NCBI GenBank assembly: GCA_041547565.1
Contig: JBFEUI010000015.1
Coordinates: forward strand, 1 to 39,292
Length of the DNA stretch: 39,292 nt
Reading direction: 5' to 3'
From: JBFEUI01 sp041547565
GTDB taxonomy: Bacteria; Pseudomonadota; Gammaproteobacteria; Thiohalomonadales; Thiohalomonadaceae
Under the pieces are notes generated by a model, which ran no database searches, was not told the origin of the DNA, and worked only from the letters and a program-made list of their open reading frames with translations. The position numbers and the translations under genes were made by a program. This document shows, one piece after another, positions 31,135 through 39,205 of this stretch (positions within the stretch are counted from its first letter, which is position 1; every line of letters begins with the position of its first letter).

Positions 31135-31691
31135 GCCGGCACCCCTGAGGCGAAGTCACGGATCAAGGCCATTTTGGATGCAAAATCCTGGTACTCGTGT
31201 GAGCCGCCCTGTTCAATCACAGTATGTGCCTCGGGCAGCCAGGCCAGGGTCTTTTGCTGGTCGATCAAGGCATCGCCCAGTTGCAGCAACAACAGCACCT
31301 GGTTCTGGTTGCGGTGCCGGGTTTCGTAGTGCCGCAATGACTCCAGATGCTGCGCGGTAAACTCGAAGCGTGAGCCGTCGTAGTAGTGCCGGTTCAGACC
31401 GACCACCTCATGCAACGGCAACTCGAAGCGGGTGACGGGGTTGATTAACACCGCAGGCAGGTGAAAACGCTGTGACAGGTAGAGGGCATAGTAACCGCCG
31501 AGCGAACTGCCGATCAGCAGCGGCGGGGTGGGAAGCGCCTGGATAAAAGACGCCAGGGTTTCAACGGCCAGTGCCGGGATGTGGCTCAAGGAGGGCGTGT
31601 AGACCGGGTCGAAGTGTTGACGCAGTATTTTTGCCTTGGCCGAGTGGCCGGAACTGGCAAAACCGTGAATGTAGAGAATCGGTCTGTTCAT
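31131..31691 (-). CDS. YqiA/YcfP-type alpha/beta-hydrolase
   Basis: 186 residues. ILYIHGFASSGHSAKA is the oxyanion-strand signature, LLIGSSLGGYYALYL the nucleophile elbow (G-S-S-L-G-G), and the final His is in GGSHEY. The YqiA family includes esterases with ill-defined substrates. The operon with the downstream small protein and divergence from the receiver-CheC gene are clear. Confidence 0.92.
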   Translation of the reverse strand: MNRPILYIHGFASSGHSAKAKILRQHFDPVYTPSLSHIPALAVETLASFIQALPTPPLLIGSSLGGYYALYLSQRFHLPAVLINPVTRFELPLHEVVGLNRHYYDGSRFEFTAQHLESLRHYETRHRNQNQVLLLLQLGDALIDQQKTLAWLPEAHTVIEQGGSHEYQDFASKMALIRDFASGVPA

Positions 31692-31726
31692 GGTTTGGCG
31701 GTGGCGGTGATCCGAAGAAAAATATT

Positions 31727-31755
31727 GTTATACTGGCGCGAAATCGAAGTATAAC
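31727..31755. promoter_or_regulatory. perfect inverted repeat in the 31692-31771 promoter region
   Basis: GTTATACT (31727-31734) and AGTATAAC (31748-31755) are perfect complements around a 13-base spacer, ending 16 bases before the receiver gene. TATACT in the left arm resembles a -10, so the repeat may be an operator over the start of transcription or a leader hairpin. Confidence 0.5.
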
Positions 31756-31771
31756 TAATCCAGGGATTTAG

Positions 31772-32764
31772 ATGTCGATTCCCGTCATTATCTGCGATGA
31801 CTCCAGCTTCGCACGCAAACAGGTTCAGCGTGCCCTGCCGTCCGGCTGGGATGTAACGATTACCCCGGCCGCCAACGGCCGCGAGGCGATTGCCGCGATA
31901 GAGGCGGGCAAGGGCGACATCATCCTGCTTGACCTGACCATGCCCGACATGGACGGTTTTGCAGTGCTCGAATACATTCGCAGTAACGACCTCCCGACAC
32001 TGCCCATCGTCATCTCCGGTGACATCCAGCCGGAGAGCCGGGCACGGGTGATGGCGTTGGGTGCCGTGGCATTTATCAAGAAACCGGTCGATGCCGCCGA
32101 GTTGACGTCGGTGCTGGCCGATTACGGGGTATTGAGTGTGCTGTCGGCCGGGAGCGCAGTGGCGGAATACGATGTGCGTTTCGATGAGTGGTGCCAGGAG
32201 ATCGCCAATGTTGCGATGGGGCGTGCGGCCGATCTGCTGGCCAAGGTGATCGATGCGCACGTGGAGCTGTCCATCCCCCGCGTCAGCCTGCTGGAGCGTA
32301 GCGAACTGGAGATGATGCTCGCTGCGGCGTCGCGGGACAGGGACTGTGTCTGCGTGTCGCAGGGTTTTATCGGCGGCGGCATCGCGGGTGAGAATCTGCT
32401 GTTGTTTCACGATGCCGAGTTTGACAAGGCAGCGGCGCTGATGCAGTACGCTGGCAGTGCGGACGAGAGCGGTGAGATAGAACTCTACATGGATGTGGCG
32501 GATATCCTGGTCGGTGCCTTTCTGCGCGCTCTGGCCGAACAGCTCGACATCCACTTCAGCCAGGGTCACCCACACATCACCCTGAAAAATACCACAACCC
32601 CGCTGTCCGGGCATCGCGTCAACGGCAATGAGCGCAAGGTATTGACCATCGAGATTGCCTATCGTCTGGGTCAGGAACAGATTCACTGCAATCAGCTGGT
32701 GCTGATCACGGCGGGCTCTATCGGCTCGTTGCAACAGTGCTCGGGGGAGGCGTTTGCGGTATGA
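31772..32764 (+). CDS. response regulator with CheC-like domain
   Basis: 330 residues. The N-terminal receiver shows VIICDDSSFARKQ (acid pair), ILLDLTMPDMDGFAVLE (phospho-Asp in LLDLTMP), VVISGDIQ and FIKKPVD (Lys switch). The second half looks like a CheC/CheX-type phosphatase fold: EIANVAMGRAADLLA, then a Pro in SIPRVSL, gives the E-x2-N signature, while the second copy (MDVADILVGAFLRAL) has Asp in both positions. Probably a phosphatase or adaptor within a chemotaxis-like circuit. Its stop overlaps the start of the GGDEF gene (ATGA). Confidence 0.88.
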   Translation: MSIPVIICDDSSFARKQVQRALPSGWDVTITPAANGREAIAAIEAGKGDIILLDLTMPDMDGFAVLEYIRSNDLPTLPIVISGDIQPESRARVMALGAVAFIKKPVDAAELTSVLADYGVLSVLSAGSAVAEYDVRFDEWCQEIANVAMGRAADLLAKVIDAHVELSIPRVSLLERSELEMMLAAASRDRDCVCVSQGFIGGGIAGENLLLFHDAEFDKAAALMQYAGSADESGEIELYMDVADILVGAFLRALAEQLDIHFSQGHPHITLKNTTTPLSGHRVNGNERKVLTIEIAYRLGQEQIHCNQLVLITAGSIGSLQQCSGEAFAV

Positions 32765-33720
32765 GTGCGGTGAGTGACGATATTGCCGAACTGCACCTGC
32801 TGCTGGGGGTGATTCAGAATGTGGATGTCGGCCTGGTGATTCTGGACCGCGACTACCGCATCAAATCGTGGAACAGCTTCATGGAAAACCACAGCGGCAA
32901 GAGTCCGGCCGAGGTGATCGGGAAGGATCTGTTTGCGATGTTTCCCGAGCTGCCGCGGCAGTGGCTGTGCAGCAAGCTGAAAAAGGTCTTTCTGCTCAAC
33001 AACCGCACCTTCTCCACCTGGCAGCAGCGTCCCTACATCATGAAGTTTGACAGTTACCGTCCGATAACGGGGCGTTCCGAGGTGATGTATCAGAACATGA
33101 CCATCTTTCCGCTCTCCTCTACCAACGGACAGGTCGAGAACGTCTGCCTGATGATCTATGACGTTACCGATGCGGCGCTGGATGAGCTGGCCCTGCACGA
33201 GGCGAATCAGGAACTCTTCCGTTTGGGCCGTACCGACGGCCTGACCGGTCTGTACAACCGCCGTGCATGGGAGGAGTACCTGTCACAGGAATTCAGGCGC
33301 TGCAGCCGCAGCCACCACCCCTCGTCACTGATTATGTTCGATATCGATCACTTCAAGCGGGTGAATGATACCTACGGGCATCAGGCCGGTGACGAGGTGA
33401 TCCGCCGTGTGGCCCAAATCGTGTGCAATGAGAAACGCGAGTCGGATATTGCCGGACGCTACGGCGGTGAGGAGTTCGGTATTATCCTGCCGGATACCGA
33501 CAGGGACGGCGCCAGGAATTTTGCCGAGCGGATGCGTGCCACGGTGGAGAGCTCACCGGTGTTTTACGGGCAGCAGCGTATCGATTTCACTATCAGTCTC
33601 GGTGCCTCGGAACTTGATGAAGAACTGGAGTTGCATACACAGTGGCTGGAGCGGGCCGACCAGGCCCTGTACCGCTCCAAGCAGGGGGGGCGTAACCAGT
33701 CCACCGTGTTTGCGGCATGA
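32761..33720 (+). CDS. PAS-GGDEF diguanylate cyclase
   Basis: 319 residues from the ATG at 32761, which overlaps the upstream stop by ATGA, so translational coupling is expected. N-terminal PAS domain (VIQNVDVGLVILDRDYRIKSWN...), short linker helix, then GGDEF from GRTDGLTGLYNRRAWEEYL with MFDIDHFKRVNDTYGHQAGD, RYGGEEF, ISLGAS and ADQALYRSKQGGRN. RESD lies at the RxxD I-site just before RYGGEEF, so product inhibition is likely intact. It presumably produces c-di-GMP under control of the receiver-CheC partner. Confidence 0.95.
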   Translation: MSAVSDDIAELHLLLGVIQNVDVGLVILDRDYRIKSWNSFMENHSGKSPAEVIGKDLFAMFPELPRQWLCSKLKKVFLLNNRTFSTWQQRPYIMKFDSYRPITGRSEVMYQNMTIFPLSSTNGQVENVCLMIYDVTDAALDELALHEANQELFRLGRTDGLTGLYNRRAWEEYLSQEFRRCSRSHHPSSLIMFDIDHFKRVNDTYGHQAGDEVIRRVAQIVCNEKRESDIAGRYGGEEFGIILPDTDRDGARNFAERMRATVESSPVFYGQQRIDFTISLGASELDEELELHTQWLERADQALYRSKQGGRNQSTVFAA

Positions 33721-33764
33721 TAAAAACAGCACAGGGAGTTGTGTAATGAATACAGGGGGGAGAA

Positions 33765-35042
33765 ATGGCTAACGGCAGTTATGAGCTGGTATTTCACGGG
33801 GAACTCATCGAGGGTTTTGATGCGGACGAGGTGAAGCAGCGGCTGGCCCGCCTGTTGAAGCTCAGCGAAGAGAGACTGGAACAGCTGTTCTCGCGCCCCA
33901 TGGTGGTGCTGCGCCGCGGATTGTCGCAGGAGGAAGCGGAGCGTTTTCGTCAGCTATTCGAGAAGGCGGGGGTGCGTGTCCATGCCCGGGGGGAGGCGGC
34001 CGCGGCTGTGGCCGGAGGTGACGATGCCAGCGGCAGTGATGAGGCCGCGGTACCAACGGCAACCGGCAAGGTTCGTACTCTTCCCTTTGTTTTTAGCGGC
34101 AGCGGCAACGAGTATTTCAAGATCTGGATCGTCAATATCTTTCTCAGCATTCTTACCCTGGGGATCTATTCCGCCTGGGCCAAGGTGCGCAACAAGCAGT
34201 ATTTCTACGGCAACACCGCACTTGACGGCAGCAGTTTTGCCTACCTGGCCAAACCGATCACGATTCTCAAGGGGCGTGTGGTGGCCCTGGTGCTGTTTAT
34301 CCTGTTCAGCCTGGCCGATGCCGTCTCGCCGGCGCTCAGTGCGCTGGCCTCGCTGCTGTTTATGATTGTTTTCCCCTGGCTGGTGTGTCGTGCGCTGTCG
34401 TTCAATGCGCGCAACAGCGCCTACCGCAATGTCCGTTTCGGTTTTGACGGCAGGTTTGTGCAGGCGCTGCGGGCGTTTGTGCTGTGGCCGCTGGCAGGCG
34501 TATTGACGCTGGGGATATTGTTGCCGCTGGCGGTGCATCGTCAGCAATGTTTTCTGATCGGCAACCATCGTTACGGCAGTGCGGGTTTCACGTTTGATGC
34601 GCCGCTTAAGGACTACTACCGCGTGTTTATTTTCGCGGCGGTTGTTTTCGTCCTTGCCATGATCGTGGTGGCGGCGCTGTCACAGTTTGCCCCCGGTCTG
34701 GGGGTTCTGATGCTGGCGGTTTACCTCTACCTGTTCGTCTATATGAACGTAAAGCTGACCAACCTGCGTTACAACAATAGCCAGCTGGCCGACCACGGCT
34801 TTATTTGTCGTTACGAGATGGCCTCCTACGCCCGGCTGTTCCTGGTCAACACGCTGGCGACGGTGCTGACGCTCGGCCTGTTCATTCCCTGGGCGAAGGT
34901 GAGGACTGCGCGCTACAAGGCGGAGCACATCGAGTTTACCGCCAGCGGTGACTTGAATGGCTTCGTTGCGGTGGAGGAGAAACGGGTGAGCGCCATCGGC
35001 CAGGAGGTCGGCGATATCTTCGACATGGATATCGGCCTGTGA
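33765..35042 (+). CDS. DUF898/YjgN-type membrane protein with an N-terminal accessory domain
   Basis: 425 residues; GGGGGG before the ATG at 33765. Residues 5-75 are the domain also found alone in the 6666-7028 protein. After an Ala/Gly linker, the DUF898 part begins (FVFSGSGNEYFKIWIVNIFLS) with about six membrane helices and the repeated motif TLGIYSAWAKVRNKQYFYGNT / TLGLFIPWAKVRTARYKAEH. YjgN-type proteins are inner membrane proteins of unknown role. Its stop overlaps the M48 gene start (GTGA), so the two are coupled and probably act as one unit. Confidence 0.92.
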   Translation: MANGSYELVFHGELIEGFDADEVKQRLARLLKLSEERLEQLFSRPMVVLRRGLSQEEAERFRQLFEKAGVRVHARGEAAAAVAGGDDASGSDEAAVPTATGKVRTLPFVFSGSGNEYFKIWIVNIFLSILTLGIYSAWAKVRNKQYFYGNTALDGSSFAYLAKPITILKGRVVALVLFILFSLADAVSPALSALASLLFMIVFPWLVCRALSFNARNSAYRNVRFGFDGRFVQALRAFVLWPLAGVLTLGILLPLAVHRQQCFLIGNHRYGSAGFTFDAPLKDYYRVFIFAAVVFVLAMIVVAALSQFAPGLGVLMLAVYLYLFVYMNVKLTNLRYNNSQLADHGFICRYEMASYARLFLVNTLATVLTLGLFIPWAKVRTARYKAEHIEFTASGDLNGFVAVEEKRVSAIGQEVGDIFDMDIGL

Positions 35043-36115
35043 AGGTCGCCGATGGCGATTTTTATGATGGCAGCAGTTCCCGCCGCACCCCCGCGGAGTT
35101 GCATCATCTTGGGAGCAACCTGCTGGTGCAGGCGGAAAGCCGGTCACTGCTGCCCGCCACAGCAATCGAGGAGGTCGAGATCTCCTCGCGCCTGGGCAAT
35201 ACACCCCGTTACCTGGGCTTCCCCGGCGGGGCCACCTTTGAGACAGGGGATAACGATGCGATAGACCGGCTGTTGACCAAACTCGGGGTGTCCTCGCGTG
35301 CACTGCTGTTGCATCGGCTTGAATCCCACAAGCGTTTCATTCTCGTCTCCCTGCTGCTGGTAGTGTTGTTTGTCTGGAGCCTGGTTCAGTACGGCATTCC
35401 TGCCATGTCACGCTCCGTGGCGTTTTCCCTGCCCCCATCGGCCAGTGCCATGGTGGGTGAAGGGGTGCTGGAGTTCCTCGACCACCAGCTGTTCTCGCCC
35501 AGCGGCCTGTCGCAGCAGCGTCAGACCGAGATAAGGGCCGCCTTTGCACCGACGATTGAGCGCTACCGGGGGGCGTTTGACATCGAGGTGCTGTTCCGCC
35601 GCGGCGAACGGGTCGGGGCCAATGCGATGGCGCTGCCCTCCGGTACCATCATCTTTACCGATGAGCTGGTCACACTGGCACAGGACGACAGGGAACTGGT
35701 GGCCGTACTGGCCCACGAGATTGGCCATGTGCGCGGGCGCCACAGTCTGCGTCAGGCGATCCAGAGCTCCGTCTTCAGCCTGTTAATCGTGAGCACCACG
35801 GGTGATGTCTCCGCGCTATCGTCGCTGGTCACGACGATCCCGGTTATCCTTGCCGAGCTGGGCTACTCACGCGACTTCGAGCGTGAGGCCGATCGCTTTG
35901 CCCTCAAGGTGATGCAAGAGAGCCGGATTCCTCCCCACCTGTTTATCGATATCCTGCAGCGCATCGAGCGCAGCCATTTCTGCGGCGATGCGGCTGGCAA
36001 GGGTGGGAAGCCGGAAACGGCCTGCCGGGAGCTGCCGGCGGGTGATGAGCATGGGGTGGGGGACTACCTGTCGACACACCCGCCTACCGCAGAGCGTGCC
36101 CGGCTGTTTATGTAA
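35039..36115 (+). CDS. membrane-anchored M48-family metalloprotease
   Basis: 358 residues from the GTG at 35039, embedded in the upstream stop. An N-terminal soluble stretch of about 95 residues, one TM (about 100-120, VSLLLVVLFVWSLVQYGI), then the protease: LAHEIGHVRGRHSLR with H226, E227 and H230 and third ligand Glu in DFEREADRFAL. Family Zn ligands are complete, so it should be active on the periplasmic side. STHPPTAERARL is the usual M48 C-terminal motif. The pairing of a DUF898 protein with M48 is seen elsewhere in gammaproteobacteria as far as I recall. Confidence 0.93.
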   Translation: MKVADGDFYDGSSSRRTPAELHHLGSNLLVQAESRSLLPATAIEEVEISSRLGNTPRYLGFPGGATFETGDNDAIDRLLTKLGVSSRALLLHRLESHKRFILVSLLLVVLFVWSLVQYGIPAMSRSVAFSLPPSASAMVGEGVLEFLDHQLFSPSGLSQQRQTEIRAAFAPTIERYRGAFDIEVLFRRGERVGANAMALPSGTIIFTDELVTLAQDDRELVAVLAHEIGHVRGRHSLRQAIQSSVFSLLIVSTTGDVSALSSLVTTIPVILAELGYSRDFEREADRFALKVMQESRIPPHLFIDILQRIERSHFCGDAAGKGGKPETACRELPAGDEHGVGDYLSTHPPTAERARLFM

Positions 36116-36116
36116 A

Positions 36117-36638
36117 TCATTCGGTGAAACGCGTCTCAGCGCTTTGAATAGCATCAATGTGCAGTGTGAGCGCCTCTGTCCCGGCATCGTCATAACAGCT
36201 GCAGGTCCTGTTGCCGGAGTTTCTCTGCGGCATGCCGCTGGCGTAGTAGCCGTTGTGAAGACAGTAGTCGCTGCAGAGTATGCCGTCTGATTTGGCACCC
36301 AGATTACCGACACTGAACTGGTGCAGCGTAATCACAGCGATTGACGCGACGGTGGTCCCTGCCGCAGCCAGGAGGTGGCTTTTCTCCAGTCCCTCGGTGC
36401 CTTCCAGGCGTTTGCCAATAAGGAAACCGGCAATGATGGAGGCCAACCACGAAATCAGGAAGGTAACCGGCAGCAGGGCGGGCAGCACGGTGCCGCCCTG
36501 GGAAGGCCACGGCTGATCGCCCCACACATAGAGCCACAGTAGTCCTGCTGCCGATGCGAAGAGAAAAAAGGAAAACAGCAGGGCAAGGAAGAAGCCGGGC
36601 AGGGCAAACAGCAGGGCGTAGCGGTAGCGTTTTTTCAT
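36117..36638 (-). CDS. membrane protein with a Cys-rich tail
   Basis: 173 residues. Three helices (about 7-36, 53-76, 89-110), then a C-terminal segment with four cysteines in the pattern C-S-D-Y-C ... C-S-C-Y. No family recognised. The start is 18 bases downstream of the DsbA-like gene on the same strand, so cotranscription is likely. The Cys tail makes a thiol-redox substrate of the neighbour conceivable, but this is speculation. Convergent with the M48 gene, 1 base between stops. Confidence 0.75.
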   Translation of the reverse strand: MKKRYRYALLFALPGFFLALLFSFFLFASAAGLLWLYVWGDQPWPSQGGTVLPALLPVTFLISWLASIIAGFLIGKRLEGTEGLEKSHLLAAAGTTVASIAVITLHQFSVGNLGAKSDGILCSDYCLHNGYYASGMPQRNSGNRTCSCYDDAGTEALTLHIDAIQSAETRFTE

Positions 36639-36656
36639 GGATGTGCCGATACCCGC

Positions 36657-37283
36657 TCAAGCCTGCATCAGGGCGCTAATCGTCTCGAGCATGTACGACG
36701 CGTCATTGTAGTCGATGCCTATCGGCCAGCGGCTGCCGTCGTCTGTCTCCAACACCAGTGCAGGAAAGCTGTCGATGCCCAAGCTGCGGCACTGATTGAT
36801 CTCCGCCTCCAGCGTCCGTTGCGTCTGCGTCGAGTGCAGATCGGCGATAAAGCGCTGCGTATCCAGGCCCTGTTCCGCAGCCAGTTCAATCAGAGTGGCC
36901 TCCTCGGACGGGTTTCTCGCTTGGCGGTAGTAGGCCCGCTGGATGGCCCGGGTCATCCCCTCATCGTGCTGCACGCCCTGCTGCCGTGCCGCGATCACCG
37001 CGCGGCAGGCGGGATAGGTGGAGCGGCGAGGCCGGCAGCGCTGCCAGAAGTCGAAGTTGAACCGCACGCCGGGAATCTGTGTCTCGATACGACGCCACGT
37101 TGCCTGCAGGCGTGAGCGCATTGCAGCATCCATGGCCTCCTCGGTATCCGGTGCCAGGCCGCCGAGCAGGCGTCTGGTTCTGATCCCTTCGGGTAACCGG
37201 GCCTTCAGCTGTTCCCAGACGCTGCCGAATCCCCAGCACCAGCTACACATCGGGTCGTGGGCATAAATCAGTGTATTTCTCAT
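36657..37283 (-). CDS. DsbA-family thioredoxin-like protein, FrnE-like
   Basis: 208 residues from the ATG at 37283. N-terminal active site D-P-M-C-S-W-C-W-G-F (CSWC), as in cytoplasmic DsbA-like / FrnE-type oxidoreductases, and no signal peptide, so a cytoplasmic role is expected. SLGIDSFPALVLE provides the cis-Pro loop. FNFDFWQRCRPRRSTYPACRA and QRAYYRQARNP are family sequence blocks. Divergent from fnr with an FNR-like box in between; redox- or oxygen-linked expression plausible. Confidence 0.92.
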   Translation of the reverse strand: MRNTLIYAHDPMCSWCWGFGSVWEQLKARLPEGIRTRRLLGGLAPDTEEAMDAAMRSRLQATWRRIETQIPGVRFNFDFWQRCRPRRSTYPACRAVIAARQQGVQHDEGMTRAIQRAYYRQARNPSEEATLIELAAEQGLDTQRFIADLHSTQTQRTLEAEINQCRSLGIDSFPALVLETDDGSRWPIGIDYNDASYMLETISALMQA

Positions 37284-37325
37284 GGATACCACCAAGGTAG
37301 TAGGCTAAAGTAGGTATTGTGGAAA

Positions 37326-37339
37326 TTGACATTTATCAA
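37326..37339 (+). promoter_or_regulatory. FNR-type box between the dsbA-like gene and fnr
   Basis: TTGAC-ATTT-ATCAA, one base off consensus. It lies 43 bases before the dsbA-like start and 85 before fnr, so it may serve both. No strong -10 is spaced for class II activation, which fits autorepression of fnr. Confidence 0.65.
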
Positions 37340-37423
37340 TTAAAACACATGTTTGTGTGACTGTTAGTGGTTCAATGCATGTACCACGGTCAATCACAGG
37401 ACAAACGTGCATTGTGAAAGGGG

Positions 37424-38170
37424 ATGCAAGTGCGTCAAGGGAAAGGTGAGAAGAATAATAAATTACGGCTGGTGGCCCAGGATGATTCCTGTGATAAATG
37501 TGCAACAAAACGACTGTGTATTACGCAGGGGCTTGATGCGGAACAGTTGGGGGCCTTTGACAGGCTGAGCCGTACACGCGGCCCCTTTCGTCCCGGGGAG
37601 CGGATTTTTCGCATGGGTGACAGTTTTCACTCGATCTATGCGGTGCAGTCCGGTGCAGTGAAGACCGAGGCGGTCTCCGATGACGGGCGCACCCAGGTCA
37701 CCGGATTTTACCTGCCGGGCGAGCAGTTTGGGGTGGAGGGTATCGGCCAGGCCGCCATACCGTGCGATGCCATTGCGTTGAAGAATACCTGGGTGTGTGA
37801 GATAGCCTTCAAGCCACTTGAAGAGTTATGCGGCCGCTCCCCCCTGCTGCAGCATCATCTGTTCTCGGTGCTGGGCGAGAAGATCTGCAACAGCGAGTAT
37901 CAATTTATGATGGGGCGCAATATGCGTGCGGAACGCCGGGTTGCACGTTTTCTCAAGTGCCTGGTGTTGCGCATCCGCAGCCTTGAGGGCAGCGAGGTAC
38001 GGCAATTTCACTTGCCCATGAGCAAGGAGGACATTGCCAACTACCTGGGTGTGGCCCCCGAAACCCTCAGCCGTACACTGCGCAAGCTCGATGAAGAGGG
38101 AATGATACGCAACGAGGCGAAGGGATTTGAACTGCTTGATATCGAGGCGGTCAACCGTATCGCCGGGTGA
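37424..38170 (+). CDS. fnr: FNR-type oxygen-sensing transcription factor
   Basis: 248 residues; ATG 37424 or GTG 37430, which has the better spacing to AAAGGGG. Cysteine ligands for a [4Fe-4S] cluster: SCDKCATKRLC (C-x2-C-x5-C) at about residues 23-32, and a fourth in WVCEIAF. The cAMP-type fold follows and the recognition helix is VAPETLSRTLRKL with the E-x2-S-R triad of FNR, predicting binding to TTGAT-N4-ATCAA. Boxes of that form lie upstream of this gene, downstream before the bacteriohemerythrin gene, and before the chemoreceptor at 2828. Confidence 0.96.
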   Translation: MQVRQGKGEKNNKLRLVAQDDSCDKCATKRLCITQGLDAEQLGAFDRLSRTRGPFRPGERIFRMGDSFHSIYAVQSGAVKTEAVSDDGRTQVTGFYLPGEQFGVEGIGQAAIPCDAIALKNTWVCEIAFKPLEELCGRSPLLQHHLFSVLGEKICNSEYQFMMGRNMRAERRVARFLKCLVLRIRSLEGSEVRQFHLPMSKEDIANYLGVAPETLSRTLRKLDEEGMIRNEAKGFELLDIEAVNRIAG

Positions 38171-38188
38171 ATGCACTGGGTATTGGCA

Positions 38189-38202
38189 TTGACCTCAATC
38201 AA
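38189..38202 (+). promoter_or_regulatory. FNR-type box before the bacteriohemerythrin gene
   Basis: TTGAC-CTCA-ATCAA, one base off consensus. A TATGCT at 38222 could be the -10, three bases closer to the box than ideal class II spacing. Extra half-site TTGAT at 38209 forms an ATCAA-T6-TTGAT repeat with the box. The hemerythrin start is at 38307. Confidence 0.65.
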
Positions 38203-38306
38203 TTTTTTTTGATGCAATAGATATGCTAGCTTGAACATGTAGCTTGATGTTGCGTTAATATAATCCCAAATATGACCATTCTGAACCTTAACCAAAGAGA
38301 CTCCCT

Positions 38307-38873
38307 ATGAATAAGCAATTGAGCATGTTTGTGATCGCGGTGTTGCTGCTTGTTGCCATAACCGCCATCGTTCTCGGGCTTATGGTTGATCCCTCTAACC
38401 CTATCTCGTGGGGACTGATCGTCGTGTTGCTGCTCTCCCCCTATATCCACAAGAAGATTATGGCGGGGCGCTATGTTCAGTGGAAAGACGAGTACAGCGT
38501 CGGTATCGAGGTGATCGACAACGATCACAAACGCCTGCTCAATCTTATCAACCAGCTGGAGACGGCCGCACACTACCAGACCGATGCCACGTTCGAGAAA
38601 GAGGCACTGGATGCGCTCGTCGATTACACCAAGACGCACTTCACGCGCGAAGAGGGGTTGATGGAGCAGTATGACTATCCGCAGTTCGAGGTACACAAAA
38701 AGGAACACGAAACGATGATTGCCGCCGTGAACGAGTATCTGGCGGCCTACGAAAGGGATCGTCAGGGCACGATTGAATCGATGATTAACTTCTTGCGCGA
38801 CTGGCTGATTAAGCACATCAACGGCAGCGATCAGGGCTACAGTCAGCACCTGCTGGACAGGGGAGTGAAATAG
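38307..38873 (+). CDS. membrane-anchored bacteriohemerythrin
   Basis: 188 residues. Two N-terminal helices (about 7-26 and 32-46) anchor it; the C-terminal hemerythrin domain starts at VQWKDEYSVGIEVIDNDHKRL. All seven di-iron ligands are present: His74 (DNDH), His and Glu in THFTREE, two His in HKKEH, and His with Asp in KHINGSD. It binds oxygen reversibly and may store it, sense it, or deliver it to oxidases. Membrane anchoring by two helices is less common than soluble forms. An FNR box lies upstream, so expression probably rises when oxygen falls. Confidence 0.95.
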   Translation: MNKQLSMFVIAVLLLVAITAIVLGLMVDPSNPISWGLIVVLLLSPYIHKKIMAGRYVQWKDEYSVGIEVIDNDHKRLLNLINQLETAAHYQTDATFEKEALDALVDYTKTHFTREEGLMEQYDYPQFEVHKKEHETMIAAVNEYLAAYERDRQGTIESMINFLRDWLIKHINGSDQGYSQHLLDRGVK

Positions 38874-38903
38874 GCGGATTCAGTTTGCATCACACTTCCA
38901 GGT

Positions 38904-38933
38904 AAAAAAGCGGCGCACCGACGCCGCTTTTTT
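38904..38933. terminator. bidirectional rho-independent terminator after bacteriohemerythrin
   Basis: AAAAAAGCGGCG-CACCGA-CGCCGCTTTTTT: a perfect 12-pair stem, 6-base loop and T-tract, directly after the stop at 38873. Confidence 0.92.
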
Positions 38934-39016
38934 GTGGGGACTGCTCAAGGAAAACCGGGCCTGGACGCTATTTCGTTTAACAGTGGACTATTTTCCCGAT
39001 ACATGGGAGGTGCAAC

Positions 39017-39205
39017 ATGGTGATGATTTTCGATTGTGCCAGCGGTGAGGAACTGACATGCCGGGTCGGGGGTGTCGAGGTGCAAGACAGCGACGCCTTG
39101 CCGCCCTGTTATGAAATACAACCGAGGCTGGCGTTGCACGAGATAAAGAGTGCGGAGAAGGAAAACTTTCCCATCCATGCCGTGGTGAAAACCGACTGGT
39201 TTTAA
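39017..39205 (+). CDS. small protein of unknown function
   Basis: 62 residues with a strong GGGAGGTG ribosome-binding site. Three cysteines, acidic and hydrophilic (CASGEELTCRVGG, PPCYEI), no signal or membrane segment. Not recognised. Its stop overlaps that of the minus-strand GGDEF gene end at 39202. The good ribosome-binding site supports a real gene. Confidence 0.6.
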   Translation: MVMIFDCASGEELTCRVGGVEVQDSDALPPCYEIQPRLALHEIKSAEKENFPIHAVVKTDWF

